From Bacteroidales bacterium (GTDB lineage Bacteria; Bacteroidota; Bacteroidia; Bacteroidales; F082), in the NCBI GenBank assembly GCA_024400425.1, contig JAKSMV010000017.1:1-64000 (forward strand): a DNA stretch of 64,000 nucleotides. Reading direction: 5' to 3'. Position 1 is the stretch's first letter, and each line of letters opens with the position of its first letter. This document shows positions 16,456 through 26,921 of the stretch, in pieces. The notes under the pieces were generated by a model, which saw only the letters and a program-made list of their open reading frames with translations, was not told where the DNA came from and did not search any database. The translations under genes were made by a program, and so were the position numbers.

Positions 16456-19092
16456 ATGAAGAAACACCTTGTCCTTTTATTCTTTTGCTTCGCTTGGATA
16501 GTCGGCCAATCACAAAACACCCACATCCTGCCCACACCACAACAAGTTGATTTTCAAAAAGGTAAATTCACCTGGGACAACAACGTCATATTGACCTACG
16601 ACGCTTCCGATACCGAAATCAACCAAATCGTGGAATTGCTACGCAAAGACCTGGAGGGCATCACGCCTCACAAATCGCCTTTCTCGCATGGCGCATTGAA
16701 GGACAAGCGTTTCATTGAAATCACAAAAACCGACCACATTGACGCAACCGAAAACAAGGACCAAGCCTACAAAATGGTGATTACCGAGAACTACATCCAC
16801 CTCGAAGCCACCACTTCGACAGGCTTGTTCTATGCCACGCAAAGCCTCAAGCAACTCTATCGTTACCACAGCCTCGACGCCAAAAACGGGAAAATAGAAT
16901 TGCCCTGCATGACCATCACCGACTGGCCCAACTTCAAGTGGCGCGGCTGGCAAGACGACATCAGCCGAGGCCCTATCGTCTCGATGGACTACCTCAAGCG
17001 GCTCATCCCGACAATGGCCGAATACAAGGTCAACTTCTTCTCACTCTACACCGAACACACCTTCAAGACCCAATGCCACCCCGACATTGCTCCCATCGAT
17101 GCCTTCACAGCGGAAGAAATCAAGGAATTGGAGAATTTCTGCAAGCCATACCACATGCAAATCATTGGGAACCAACAATGTTTCGCCCATTTTGAAGAAA
17201 TTCTCTGCAACCCATTCTACGAGCACCTTGCCGACACCAAATGGAACCTGAATCCCGCCGACGAAGATTCCTACAAGTTTTTGGAAGAACACCTGAAAGA
17301 AGTGACGAAAGCCTACAAGTGCCAGTATTTCAACATCAATTGTGACGAGACCGAAGCCTTGGGACAAGGCCGTGCCAAAGCCTACGTCGATTCCATCGGC
17401 GCCGAAACGGCCTATTACAAGCACATCAACCGCGTGAACCAAATCGTCAAGAACAACAGGAAACGCACCATAATGTGGGGCGATATCGCTGCCAGCCATC
17501 CCGAAATTCTCGACAACCTCGACAGCGACATCACCATGATTGCGTGGAGTTATGTAGATTTAGACAGTTTCGACGATTTCTTGCAACCTTACGTAGATTG
17601 CGGCCATCCCTTCATGGTAGCGCCAGGCACCAGCCTTTCAGGAAGTGCATGGCCCGACTATCGCGTTTTCAGCAAGAACATCACCAACCTATGCCGCGAC
17701 GGCTACCGCAAAGGAGCCATCGGCGTGATGAACACCTGCTGGGACGACTTCGGTGAATCGCTGACCAACAACGCCCTTTACGGCCTCGCCTTGGGAACCG
17801 AAATGAGCTGGAACCCGACAAAAAGCGAAGACGAGCAGCGCCAAACTCGCGAAAGCTTCAGTGCCCAGTTTTTTGGCTGCAATTCTGCCGACCTCACCAC
17901 GAGCCTCTTCAAGGTATCGGAACTTTCGTTCACCGACGGCATCGGACGTTTCACCGAGATGAGCGAACCTTTGCTGCCCTTCTATCCCAGCCAAGTGGGC
18001 GATTCGGTCGAAACCTTCTACAAAGATTTGCTTCATCAATATTTTGACGACTCAAACGACATCGAGCAATCGCTTCGCGAAGCCCAGAAACAGGCCAAGT
18101 GGAATGCCAGCACGTTCGACAATGCCATCTATGCCATTCACCGCATGGAATGGTGCATCAAACGCAACATCGCCCGCTGCCAACTCTATCGCACCTACGA
18201 AAATCCGAGCGAGGAAAACATCAAAGAAAGCAAACAGCAAATCGACCAACTCATCGCATCGCTGCACCAGCTCAAAGTGGAATACACAAAGATTTGGCAA
18301 CAAGAAAACCGCAACTATTGGCTCGACGTAAACATGAAGAAATACGACGACATTGCAAAAGAATTGCAAAACATTGAATACATGCCTCTCATAGAACCAT
18401 CAATCAACGATGGAGGCATGGCAAATGCGCAATTGCGGACTCTTTATAACGACAAGGAAATCCGATTCACCATTGACGGAAAAACCGTTGACAAAGACGA
18501 CGACCTCTTCGTAGAACCTATCGCCATCAACCAATCGTGCGTCATCAAAGCCACTTGTTTTGATGCGCTTGGCAACACCATCGGCAGCGAGAAATACCTA
18601 CTCTACCATAAAGGTTTGGGAAAACTGAAGCAACTGAACAGTCCGGCAGGTGATTACCGCCCTGAATATTCGGGCGGTGGCGACAATGCCCTGCTCGATG
18701 GCAACCTCGGCAGCAGCGACTACAAAGACGGTCATTGGCAAGGCTTCTACGGCATCGATGCCGACATCGAAATCGACCTGAAAACCGTTGACACCATTAA
18801 CCAGCTCAAAATCGGTTTCTTAGTCAACGAACACGATTGGATTCTGCGCCCTAACGAAGTAGAAATCTACACTTCAACAAACGGGAAAAACTACAAGCCT
18901 TACAAGACTTTCGAAATCACGACCCAAACAGAAGGCGCAAGCAATTTCGTCTTCAGAGAGAAGTTCGACTTGCCAGGGCTTCAGACGCAATACATGAAAA
19001 TCGTAATCAAGAACCCAGGACTGATTCCCGAAGGCCTGCCCGGAGCAGGTTACGACTCGTGGATTTTCATGGATGAGATTGAAGTGCGGTAA
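16456..19092 (+). CDS. GH20 beta-N-acetylhexosaminidase-like protein with C-terminal F5/8 (discoidin) domain
   Basis: A secreted 878-residue glycosidase predicted to remove terminal GlcNAc/GalNAc from glycans. The start at 16456 gives a signal peptide (KHLVLLFFCFAWIVGQSQ). Residues ~20-140 are the GH20b alpha/beta domain (HILPTPQQVDFQKGKF). The catalytic barrel follows (WRGWQDDISRG, about 165). The Asp-Glu pair is Asp297-Glu298 in NINCDETEALG, where classical GH20 enzymes have GGDE, so this is a divergent subgroup. A Fn3/CHB_HEX-like segment and an F5/8 type C carbohydrate-binding domain (about 745-878) close the chain. It likely cooperates with the sialidase at 6.5-7.6 kb. Confidence 0.87.
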   Translation: MKKHLVLLFFCFAWIVGQSQNTHILPTPQQVDFQKGKFTWDNNVILTYDASDTEINQIVELLRKDLEGITPHKSPFSHGALKDKRFIEITKTDHIDATENKDQAYKMVITENYIHLEATTSTGLFYATQSLKQLYRYHSLDAKNGKIELPCMTITDWPNFKWRGWQDDISRGPIVSMDYLKRLIPTMAEYKVNFFSLYTEHTFKTQCHPDIAPIDAFTAEEIKELENFCKPYHMQIIGNQQCFAHFEEILCNPFYEHLADTKWNLNPADEDSYKFLEEHLKEVTKAYKCQYFNINCDETEALGQGRAKAYVDSIGAETAYYKHINRVNQIVKNNRKRTIMWGDIAASHPEILDNLDSDITMIAWSYVDLDSFDDFLQPYVDCGHPFMVAPGTSLSGSAWPDYRVFSKNITNLCRDGYRKGAIGVMNTCWDDFGESLTNNALYGLALGTEMSWNPTKSEDEQRQTRESFSAQFFGCNSADLTTSLFKVSELSFTDGIGRFTEMSEPLLPFYPSQVGDSVETFYKDLLHQYFDDSNDIEQSLREAQKQAKWNASTFDNAIYAIHRMEWCIKRNIARCQLYRTYENPSEENIKESKQQIDQLIASLHQLKVEYTKIWQQENRNYWLDVNMKKYDDIAKELQNIEYMPLIEPSINDGGMANAQLRTLYNDKEIRFTIDGKTVDKDDDLFVEPIAINQSCVIKATCFDALGNTIGSEKYLLYHKGLGKLKQLNSPAGDYRPEYSGGGDNALLDGNLGSSDYKDGHWQGFYGIDADIEIDLKTVDTINQLKIGFLVNEHDWILRPNEVEIYTSTNGKNYKPYKTFEITTQTEGASNFVFREKFDLPGLQTQYMKIVIKNPGLIPEGLPGAGYDSWIFMDEIEVR

Positions 19093-19104
19093 ATCGAGCG
19101 GAAC

Positions 19105-20112
19105 CTAATTACCGAAAGGAGTCCTCACGTAATAATTGAGTTTCATATTTTCATTCCAATCAGCGATATTGTCGCCCGTCAATTCCAGCAGCAAGCTGCA
19201 GTTCTCACGAATATAGCTCTTGAAACTCAATTCGTCAACTCTTTCCACTCCCTCCTGAACATCATCCAAAGTAAAGATTTCATCGACAAGGACTTTCTGC
19301 TTACGGGAACTTTCACTTGTCATAACCACATGAAGCCGCAATCCTGTTGCGCTATGCGGACCTATATTTCTCAGCCGCAGAGTCAAATTACACTCTGCCT
19401 TCTCGAATACGAACGAGGAATTTGATTTGAGACCAACGGAATCCACGACAAACATAGGCTCATTGCCGATTGGGATTATCTGTGCGTTTTTACCTTCATA
19501 CTTTTCCGGAATAGCGCCAATCTCCCAATTATCGGCGGTTGTCTCAATGTAATAATACGACTTACCTTCATAACGATATGCCTCTTTTGTTTCGGCAACA
19601 TCGCAATTGACGCCAACCGCAACATGGTCGTCAAACGAGATAAGTACAAAATCGACATCCATTTCGTTGAAAATTGACGCCAACAAGATTGTCTTGTCCT
19701 CACAATCTCCCGTTCCATCGACTAATGTCTCAACGGGAAATCTCGCATAATCATCCAATCCTTTCGACTGAATATCAGTAGCATAAGGGAAAGACTGGAC
19801 AAACGAAGCCGCCTTGGCAATAGCATCATCACGATTAAGGTCCCTAACCTTCAGGCTATCAACCAAATCGGAAATTACGTTTCTATCATAATCAGAAAGG
19901 ACAAAAGTCATATAATTGTACATCACATGGCTTCTATCTTTCCGATAATAATCATACAAATGCTTATCTAACTGCAAATTGACAGATTGGTTCACAGATT
20001 GGCATTCCCACGAATGTGCAATGTGATAATTGCCATTCTCTTCCGTAACGGAATGAGGAAATGTGGCAATACACACAAACGAAAACAACAAAAACAAAAT
20101 GGCTCTCTTCAT
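19105..20112 (-). CDS. Secreted transglutaminase-like (papain-fold) protein
   Basis: A 335-residue exported protein (signal AILFLLFSFVCIATF). The transglutaminase core is seen as VDGTGDCEDKTILLASIF with the nucleophile Cys137, FDDHVAVGV with His163, and ETTAD at 190-194 for the third residue. These are the order and spacing of the bacterial transglutaminase-like peptidases. A C-terminal beta-domain (residues 225-335, CARDB-like: LTLRLRNIGPHSATGLRL) follows. The reaction could be proteolysis or amide exchange; the sequence does not say which. It stands alone between a convergent hexosaminidase gene and a T9SS protein gene. Confidence 0.8.
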   Translation of the reverse strand: MKRAILFLLFSFVCIATFPHSVTEENGNYHIAHSWECQSVNQSVNLQLDKHLYDYYRKDRSHVMYNYMTFVLSDYDRNVISDLVDSLKVRDLNRDDAIAKAASFVQSFPYATDIQSKGLDDYARFPVETLVDGTGDCEDKTILLASIFNEMDVDFVLISFDDHVAVGVNCDVAETKEAYRYEGKSYYYIETTADNWEIGAIPEKYEGKNAQIIPIGNEPMFVVDSVGLKSNSSFVFEKAECNLTLRLRNIGPHSATGLRLHVVMTSESSRKQKVLVDEIFTLDDVQEGVERVDELSFKSYIRENCSLLLELTGDNIADWNENMKLNYYVRTPFGN

Positions 20113-20186
20113 GGCACTTCTTTTCCAAGAAGAAACGCAAGAATCGAGCCAAAATTGCGAGTCGTTGAAACTTGTTGAAACGACTT

Positions 20187-21758
20187 TTATTTCACTACGC
20201 TTACACGCTCTGTATAGGCAGTTCCCTTTTCATCCGTAATCCGCAGCACATACACTCCTTCGGGCAAACCCGCCACGCTGATTTCATTTGTGGCTTGCAC
20301 GGTTTTCACCATTTGGCCAAGGGTATTGAAAACCTGCACTTCGGAAACTGTCACACCTTCAATCCGAGCAACCCCATTGGTAGGATTAGGATAAACAAAA
20401 GTGCTTGAAAGTGATTCTTTTTCAGCAATATGCAAAGACTCTCCAAATTGTGGAACATAAATGTTATACCCTTCAATCCAATTACGATACAGGTTAGGCT
20501 CTTCTTGAGCTTCAACCCAAAGGTTCAGTGCATCCACCAACCCATCGGTTACCGTTTCGCCTATCACAACTGGCTCTGTCAGCAGCCCATCGCCCCAGGA
20601 AGAAATAATAAAACCCGTGCAGTTAGCAATATCGCCCAAATTGGTGCCAAACAATTCCACATACTCATTGCCCGCGCCTTGTTGCTCCCTCATGTGGGCA
20701 AAGCAATTCTCCACAAGACTGCCGTCCGAATTGTAAGCGACAATATAGCCTTGGTCTTCAAATCCATACAAATCTTGCAGCAGCTCCGAATAGCAATTCC
20801 TGACCATGGCTTTATTTCCATTTGAATTTTTGACGGTTTCATTGAAACACACGATGCCACCCATGTTTTTTGCACTATACGACCCCATCAGGTTACCATA
20901 AAAATAGCAATTCTCCACCACTGCATCTGAATAGCCTCCTTCGCAAAGATTGCGCAACACGATGCCGCCGTTGTCTATAGCAGCTGCTTGAGAATAAAAA
21001 TCCATCTCGTAAGCGCAGTTGCGCACCGTGGAATTTCGGTTGAGACCGACAAATGCCGCCATATAGGTTCCTGCCGGATGTGCGTTCCCCACCAACCCAG
21101 ACACTTTGAAATGACATCTGCAGTTTTCCACCAAAGATAGCGAATCGGCGACAGCGACGACAAGTGCATCATAATAACGTTCATATTCTCCCGTAATCAT
21201 ATCAAAGGGATGCACATAATTGTAAAAGCCTGAATTAAGGGACAGGTTCTTCACCGCGCCATGATACAAATAGCCAAACAAGGCCATGTCACGCCGAAGC
21301 ACTTCATCTTCCATGGTGTTGACGTAGTATATGAACAGCCCATAAATATGGTGATCCTGTCCGTCAAACACACCCATGAAACGGTGTTCGCTGCTTCCTA
21401 TGGGGACAAGATTCATCAAGCCATATTTTTCTTCAAGGTCAAGGTCGGCCATCAGCCTCACGATACGCCCGTCGAAGTTGTCAGGTTCGCAGCCGTTCAT
21501 TCCGTTCACTACGCATGAAAGCCAAGCCAGACCTTCAGGCGTGTAGATTTCCACATTACCATCGGCATCCATTACATATCCATCAGGTTGCTCGGTAACG
21601 ACATCAGCCCAATTGCCTTCGGTATCCATTACATAACTTTCCGGTTGCTCAGCAACAACGTCAGCCCAGCAACCGTAGCCTAGCGACCTCTCGCTTTCCT
21701 GTGCTTGCATCGTTCCGCAAACCAGCAATGCGGCAAGGATAAATGATAATTTCTTCAT
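20187..21758 (-). CDS. T9SS-sorted beta-helix/GLUG-like surface protein
   Basis: A 523-residue secreted protein with signal peptide MKKLSFILAALLVCGTMQAQ. Close to the N-terminus an 18-residue unit is duplicated in tandem (WADVVxEQPxxYVMDxxGN; residues about 31-68). The centre has right-handed-beta-helix/GLUG-like turns: FDGRIVRLMADLDL, VFDGQDHHIYGL and repeated VENC/VRNC rungs. The last ~75 residues (VYPNPTNGVARIEG to GVYVLRITDEKG) are a T9SS type A sorting domain, so the protein should be exported by the type IX system and attached to the cell surface. Ligand or enzymatic role unknown. Confidence 0.85.
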   Translation of the reverse strand: MKKLSFILAALLVCGTMQAQESERSLGYGCWADVVAEQPESYVMDTEGNWADVVTEQPDGYVMDADGNVEIYTPEGLAWLSCVVNGMNGCEPDNFDGRIVRLMADLDLEEKYGLMNLVPIGSSEHRFMGVFDGQDHHIYGLFIYYVNTMEDEVLRRDMALFGYLYHGAVKNLSLNSGFYNYVHPFDMITGEYERYYDALVVAVADSLSLVENCRCHFKVSGLVGNAHPAGTYMAAFVGLNRNSTVRNCAYEMDFYSQAAAIDNGGIVLRNLCEGGYSDAVVENCYFYGNLMGSYSAKNMGGIVCFNETVKNSNGNKAMVRNCYSELLQDLYGFEDQGYIVAYNSDGSLVENCFAHMREQQGAGNEYVELFGTNLGDIANCTGFIISSWGDGLLTEPVVIGETVTDGLVDALNLWVEAQEEPNLYRNWIEGYNIYVPQFGESLHIAEKESLSSTFVYPNPTNGVARIEGVTVSEVQVFNTLGQMVKTVQATNEISVAGLPEGVYVLRITDEKGTAYTERVSVVK

Positions 21759-21885
21759 AGTTAATTCTGTTTTAGTGATTATTCATTTGCAAAACTAAGC
21801 ATTATTTTCCATCACACAACATAACTTGCTGTTTTTTTTACTTTTACTATTTCTTCAAAAAACAATATGCTGGCAAAAAACTTTC

Positions 21886-24800
21886 TTATTTCCCCCAATA
21901 ATCAAAACTTTCCAACTCTTTCAGCAACTGTTTCACAGCGGCTTCAAGTTGCTCGTCAATGCCTTCGGCCATCTTTTCGGGCGTGTTGCGGACTTTAACA
22001 TCAGGTTCCAATTGCGTGTTTTCCAAATAATTGCCTTCCTTTGTACGATAGCCGACTACCGGCAAACCGAAATACAAGGACGGATCTTGCAAAGTCTCCC
22101 AATTCACGCTCGACATGGTGCCAGGCACTGGCATACCGACCAAACTGCCCATGTTTTTATGCTTATAGACCCAAGGCGTGCCGTGCGCATTGCTGTAATT
22201 AGCCTCGCCGATAATCATAATGGAAGCCTTGTTGTAGCGGCGCGACGGCATAATGCAAGCCACGCTGTCGCGGATGACCTGCTCAAGATATTTCTCGCCA
22301 CTAAAAAGTATTTCAATGTCCTCGTGCAAACGGCCACCGCCATTGAAGCGCGTGTCAATCACGATGCCATCACGAAGATTGTATTTGCCCAAAATCTGGG
22401 AATACACATCGCGGTAGCTGGCATCGCCCATGCTCTTGATATGCACATAACCCAAACGGCCATTCGACAGCTTGTCAACCGCTTCCTCGTTGCGTTTCAC
22501 CCAACGGTTGTAAAGCAGTTCATTCATCGCGCCATGGCTAATGGGCTTCACGATTTCGGTCCAACGCTCGCCCGTTTCAGGATTGTAAACGGCAACCAAG
22601 ACCTGCTTTCCTGCCCTGTTGTTCAGCATCGGGAAATAATCCAATCCAGCCTCAATATCCTCGCCGTCAATGGCTTCAATGATGCAGCCATTGACAACTT
22701 TTGAGATTTTCTTGTCGAAAGGACCACCTTCGACAACTTCGTCAATTTTCAAACCATCGCCTTTATAGTCAAGGTCTAACAGAACGCCAAATTCAGCCGT
22801 TGCATCAGGATTCTTTGGCGAAGGCCTATAACCCGAACCTGTGTGCGACACATTGAGTTCACCCAAAATCTCGCTCAACATTTCAGAGAAATCCTCATTG
22901 TTGTTAATGTGTTCCAAAAAAGGACGATAAGCTTCTTTCAAAGCCTTGGTATCAACACCGTGGCAGTCCGTCATAAAGAACTCTCTTTCAATCTGCTGGA
23001 ACACATGATTAAACATATATTCCCTTTCCTCGGCGAGATTCAGCTGCATCGTCGCATCGTATTTTATGGAAGTCGATTTGCCGCTCTTTGGGTCAACGGT
23101 CTGTAAATTGCCACCCGAAAGCAGGAACAGGTTTTCGCATTTCTTGTCCCATTTCAAACTTCCACCACCTTGTCCCATTTTCTTCAAAATCTTCATGGAA
23201 CGCTCACGGACATCCAGTTCCCACAAATCGTAACCCTTTTCAAACGACGACAAGAAGTAAAGTTTATCGCCATCCTTCGAAAGCGCAATACCCGAAAGAC
23301 TCGACGACATCGGTGTCAGCCTGCGCACTCGGTCTTCCAGATGTTCCAAATCTATTTCAATGGTTTTCAAATCCTTTTCCTCTTTCTTTTCACCCTTCTT
23401 ATCCTCCTTGGCATCATCTTTTTTCTCGTCCTTACTACCCTTTTCGGTTTCCTTCATCAAGGCATATTCCTCCTTGCTCAGACGGAATTTGTCGTAAGCA
23501 TCCTGATTCATGAAGGCAATAAAAGCATCGTTCTGACTGCCCCACGAAGCATGGGAACGCATTCCGTAACGGTCGGATGAGAAAATCACGGCATTGCCAT
23601 CTAAAGCCCAATGCGCATTGCCCGTAATATAGCCATCGTTGGTGATATTGTAAATCTTCATGGAGCCATCAGCCTTGACGATGCCGACATCAGAATACGG
23701 GTCGTGCATGTTGGTAATCAGCTTTATGACAAACCACTGGCCGTCAGGCGACCACTCATAATCCATGCCCCAATCATCGGTATCATAATGCTGGGTGCCG
23801 TCCGTTATCTGACGGACTTCCTTGCTGGCGATGTTATAAACTTTCAGAATGTTTCTGTTTTCCACAAACGCAATCTCCTTTCCGTCAGGCGAATAACACG
23901 GTGTTGTACGGTCAATGCCATCCTTTTCAAAAAGCGGTTTTTCGTCAATCAAAGTGGAATAGACGAAATTATAATCCTCCTTGCGGGAAATCGTGGCCTG
24001 ATAGATGTTCCAATAACCGTCGCGCTCGGAAGCATAGACCAACGTGCGGCCATCGGGCGAAAACGAAGGGCAACGCTCAGGTTGGGTCGTGTGCGTGATT
24101 TGCTTGGTCGTAGCATATTCATCAGCACCCGTAACGAAAACCTCACCCCTTTGCGTAAAGGCAATCAGTTTGCCATCGGCACTCACATCAACATCGCCCA
24201 CACCGCCAAACTTATCCTTCACAAGCTGCTCAGGTTCCAAGTCATTCACAATTTCAACATTCACCTTTTTCGGCTGACTTCCAATTTGTTGCGTGTAAAT
24301 TTCACCCATATAGCCATAGCAAAGCAAACCATTGTCCGCCACACTCAGGAAACGCACCGGATGCTGCCCAAAAGCCGTGATTTGCTGCACGTTTTCCAAA
24401 TTATCAGCCGGAGCCTTATACACATTGAAACTGCCGCCATTGCGCTCGCTCAAGAAAACGACATCCTTATAACCAGGCAGATAACGCGGGTCGCGGTCTT
24501 CACCGACATTGGTTGTCAGAATAGTATGCGTTTGTTTTTCAGCATCGTAATAGACCACATCGCGTGCCACCGATGAAGTGTGATGTTTACGCCAGATGTT
24601 TTCGCTGCCTTTGCGGTCGTAATACAGGAACGATTTACCGTCCTTGTCAAACGACATGCTGCAAACCGGCACGGCAACCACCTGTTCCGGACGTCCACCT
24701 TCAATGCTGACCTTATAAAGTTCGGTAATCCATCCCGATGCAAACTGCACATTTTCAGCCGATTTCTGAATCTGAGCGGAATAATAGACTTCCTTGCCGT

Positions 24801-25143
24801 CAGGCGAAAAAGCCAATGGCGTTTCGTTGGCCGAATTTGTCGTAATGCGTTTTGCCACGCCACCTTCAGCCGATGCCAGATAGACATCATAATTGCCGTT
24901 GCGGTCGCTCACAAAAGCCAAAGTCTTGCCATCGGGCGACCAAATCGGGTTGCACTCGTATGAAGCATTTGTCGTGATTTGCAAGGCTTTACCGCCTTTT
25001 GCATCAACCACATAAATATCGCCCTTGTATTCAAAGGCAATCTTTGCGCCATCAGGCGAAATCACATTGTCGCGCATCCAAAGCGGTTGTGCCGAGAGTT
25101 TCAACGATGCCACCAAAAGGGCAAGGACAAGGAATCTTTTCAT
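21886..25143 (-). CDS. Tricorn-like S41 family protease with beta-propeller
   Basis: A 1085-residue periplasmic peptidase. Signal peptide 1-18; residues ~25-540 hold PD40/WD40-like propeller repeats (ISPDGAKIAFEYKGDIYVVD, WSPDGKTLAFVSDRNG and others); a lysine/glutamate-rich charged linker follows at about 575-600; then a second propeller, the tricorn C1 domain, a PDZ domain (about 765-850), and the S41 catalytic domain. The likely nucleophile is Ser in EANYSNAHG near residue 980, preceded by DTRFNGGG. The architecture equals archaeal tricorn, which trims oligopeptides. The basic/acidic linker is lineage-specific. The gene is monocistronic. Confidence 0.88.
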   Translation of the reverse strand: MKRFLVLALLVASLKLSAQPLWMRDNVISPDGAKIAFEYKGDIYVVDAKGGKALQITTNASYECNPIWSPDGKTLAFVSDRNGNYDVYLASAEGGVAKRITTNSANETPLAFSPDGKEVYYSAQIQKSAENVQFASGWITELYKVSIEGGRPEQVVAVPVCSMSFDKDGKSFLYYDRKGSENIWRKHHTSSVARDVVYYDAEKQTHTILTTNVGEDRDPRYLPGYKDVVFLSERNGGSFNVYKAPADNLENVQQITAFGQHPVRFLSVADNGLLCYGYMGEIYTQQIGSQPKKVNVEIVNDLEPEQLVKDKFGGVGDVDVSADGKLIAFTQRGEVFVTGADEYATTKQITHTTQPERCPSFSPDGRTLVYASERDGYWNIYQATISRKEDYNFVYSTLIDEKPLFEKDGIDRTTPCYSPDGKEIAFVENRNILKVYNIASKEVRQITDGTQHYDTDDWGMDYEWSPDGQWFVIKLITNMHDPYSDVGIVKADGSMKIYNITNDGYITGNAHWALDGNAVIFSSDRYGMRSHASWGSQNDAFIAFMNQDAYDKFRLSKEEYALMKETEKGSKDEKKDDAKEDKKGEKKEEKDLKTIEIDLEHLEDRVRRLTPMSSSLSGIALSKDGDKLYFLSSFEKGYDLWELDVRERSMKILKKMGQGGGSLKWDKKCENLFLLSGGNLQTVDPKSGKSTSIKYDATMQLNLAEEREYMFNHVFQQIEREFFMTDCHGVDTKALKEAYRPFLEHINNNEDFSEMLSEILGELNVSHTGSGYRPSPKNPDATAEFGVLLDLDYKGDGLKIDEVVEGGPFDKKISKVVNGCIIEAIDGEDIEAGLDYFPMLNNRAGKQVLVAVYNPETGERWTEIVKPISHGAMNELLYNRWVKRNEEAVDKLSNGRLGYVHIKSMGDASYRDVYSQILGKYNLRDGIVIDTRFNGGGRLHEDIEILFSGEKYLEQVIRDSVACIMPSRRYNKASIMIIGEANYSNAHGTPWVYKHKNMGSLVGMPVPGTMSSVNWETLQDPSLYFGLPVVGYRTKEGNYLENTQLEPDVKVRNTPEKMAEGIDEQLEAAVKQLLKELESFDYWGK

Positions 25144-25178
25144 ACTATCAAATTTTTAATTATCTGTAAAACAATCGA

Positions 25179-25790
25179 TTATTTAACCCTAAACCAAAAT
25201 ACGGATTCACCTTCGAGGAAAAGCTCAAGTTTGTCGCCAACATGCACCTCACCCACTCCACGCGGTGTGCCCGTAAAGATATAGTCGCCTTCCTTCAAAG
25301 TGACGAAATGCGACACGTATGACACGATACGGTTGAAGTCGAAAATCATATCGTGGCTATTGCCTTGCTGCACCCATTCGTCGTTGAGTTTCATGCCAAA
25401 CTCAATGTTTTGTGCATCCTTCAACTCGCTGATTTTCTTGAACTCACCAATTGGAGCCGAACTATCGAACGACTTGGCGATTTCCCAAGGATGGCCTTTG
25501 GCGATGCACTCGCGCTGCAAGTCACGCGCCGTGAAATCGATGCCTACGGAGATGGCATCATAATAATTAGGTGCAAACTTTTCGGCTATCGAACGCCCAG
25601 GTTTGCAGATGCGCAGCACGAGTTCAGTTTCATAATGAATCTCTTTCGAGAAATCAGGATAGAAAAAAGGATTATGCGGCAAAAGCAAAGCCGAAGCTGG
25701 CTTCATGAAGAACAAAGGCTTAGTCGGCAAGTCGCGGTCAAGCTCCGCAATATGAGCCAGATAGTTACGTCCGATACAGATGATTTTCAT
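25179..25790 (-). CDS. Fumarylacetoacetate hydrolase (FAH) family protein
   Basis: A 203-residue protein with the FAH fold's metal site: HYETELVLRI (glutamates binding Mg2+/Mn2+), GIDFTARDLQ, and the late TGTPRGVGEVHVGD loop. Members hydrolyse or decarboxylate acylpyruvates such as oxaloacetate and acylpyruvates in general; the small single-domain size fits acylpyruvase/oxaloacetate decarboxylase types (FAHD1-like, YcgM-like). No aromatic catabolism genes are nearby, so a housekeeping oxaloacetate or acylpyruvate clean-up role is more likely than tyrosine degradation. It sits between the tricorn-like protease and the exonuclease on the same strand. Confidence 0.88.
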   Translation of the reverse strand: MKIICIGRNYLAHIAELDRDLPTKPLFFMKPASALLLPHNPFFYPDFSKEIHYETELVLRICKPGRSIAEKFAPNYYDAISVGIDFTARDLQRECIAKGHPWEIAKSFDSSAPIGEFKKISELKDAQNIEFGMKLNDEWVQQGNSHDMIFDFNRIVSYVSHFVTLKEGDYIFTGTPRGVGEVHVGDKLELFLEGESVFWFRVK

Positions 25791-25805
25791 ATTATCATTT
25801 TTTTC

Positions 25806-25970
25806 ATCAAGAATTAGAGAATTTGAGGTTAGACACAGTTTTACTGAAATTCTGTGCGCAAGCGCACTCTTTTGAATTTACGAATCATTTCTACATTATT
25901 CCAGCGCGAAGCGCAAATTTCAAGTAACACTGCATCCATATAATTCTCTAATTCTCAAATTCTTGACAAG
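25806..25970. repeat. Palindromic interspersed element (copy A)
   Basis: The 165-bp gap between the exonuclease and FAH genes is bounded by TCAAGAATTAGAGAATTTGA and its near inverse at 25942-25970. A related element recurs at 43.9-44.1 kb. It looks like a non-coding MITE or REP-like repeat. Confidence 0.55.
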
Positions 25971-25978
25971 AAACATAA

Positions 25979-26797
25979 TCAAAACTTTGTCTTCTTTCCG
26001 CCCATGCGGAGCTTGATGGCCGTCACCACCTTCTTCGTGTAAAGCGGAAAATCTTGATTCATAATCCACGAATAATAAGGAGGTTCCTGACGGAAGACAT
26101 CCTCCACGCGCTTGCCTTTGTGCTTACCGAACATGAAGACTTCCTTGCCTTCATCATCGAAAATGATTTGTCCCGAAAGGTCGGCATTTTTGTGGTGGGC
26201 CGAAAACTCAGAGAGTTGTTTCATGTCGTTGGTCGGGCCTTGCGACTTGTTGCCCTTACCATCCTCATATTCGACGCCTTCATAGCGGTCGAGCATGGCT
26301 TTCAGCACATCGTAAGTGGCTTTCGTGTCGGCAAATGCGCCATGGGCACCTTCCATCTCGGCATGGCAGAAGAAGCGATAGGCACCTTTCAGCGTGCGCG
26401 GTTCCATCTTCATGAAAATGTTCATCACGTCAATCAAGTCGCGGCCTTTGATGTCGAAATCGTAATCCACGCGAAGAAACTCTTCCACCAGAATCGGCAC
26501 ATCGAACTTCAGGATGTTGTAGCCCGCCAAGTCGGCGTTGCCGATGAACGCGGCAATCTCGTTGGCTTTTTCGCGGAACGTGGGCTTGTCGGCCACAAGT
26601 TCGTCAGTGTAGCCCGTCACCTCAGAGGCCTCCTTCGAAATCGGCATCTCAGGATTCAAAAGCCAAGCGCGTTGTTCTTCTTCACCATTCACATTGATTT
26701 TCAGCACACTAATCTCAACGATACGGTCGTGTGCAGTATTCAGGCCCGTCGTTTCCAAATCGAAAAAAGCGATGGGGCGTTTCAGATTCAGTTCCAT
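25979..26797 (-). CDS. 3'-5' exonuclease (DEDDh, DnaQ-like)
   Basis: A 272-residue DnaQ-superfamily exonuclease. ExoI motif FFDLETTGL (residues 12-20), an ExoII aspartate in AGYNILKFDVPIL, and ExoIII HGAFADTKATYDVL (His and Asp) give the complete DEDDh site. The C-terminal ~90 residues contain a small DUF3820-like segment (FGKHKGKRVEDVFRQEPPYYSWI) often found appended to Bacteroidota epsilon-like exonucleases. No polymerase gene is adjacent, so it may act as a stand-alone repair or RNA-degrading exonuclease or as the proofreading subunit; the sequence cannot decide. Confidence 0.9.
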   Translation of the reverse strand: MELNLKRPIAFFDLETTGLNTAHDRIVEISVLKINVNGEEEQRAWLLNPEMPISKEASEVTGYTDELVADKPTFREKANEIAAFIGNADLAGYNILKFDVPILVEEFLRVDYDFDIKGRDLIDVMNIFMKMEPRTLKGAYRFFCHAEMEGAHGAFADTKATYDVLKAMLDRYEGVEYEDGKGNKSQGPTNDMKQLSEFSAHHKNADLSGQIIFDDEGKEVFMFGKHKGKRVEDVFRQEPPYYSWIMNQDFPLYTKKVVTAIKLRMGGKKTKF

Positions 26798-26858
26798 TGC
26801 AATTACATTTTGAACTGCAAAAATAAAACTTATTAAATCTCCCTATTCAATTTTTTCT

Positions 26859-26866
26859 TACTTTTG
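26859..26866 (+). promoter_or_regulatory. -7 element (TACTTTTG) for the DUF3276 gene
   Basis: TACTTTTG is located 55 bp upstream of the ATG at 26922 and divergent from the exonuclease gene. It is a clear match to the phylum -7 consensus. Confidence 0.55.
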
Positions 26867-26921
26867 CCCGATTTTCAAACAACAAAGAACACATTAGAAA
26901 TATCACAAATTATTGAAAGAC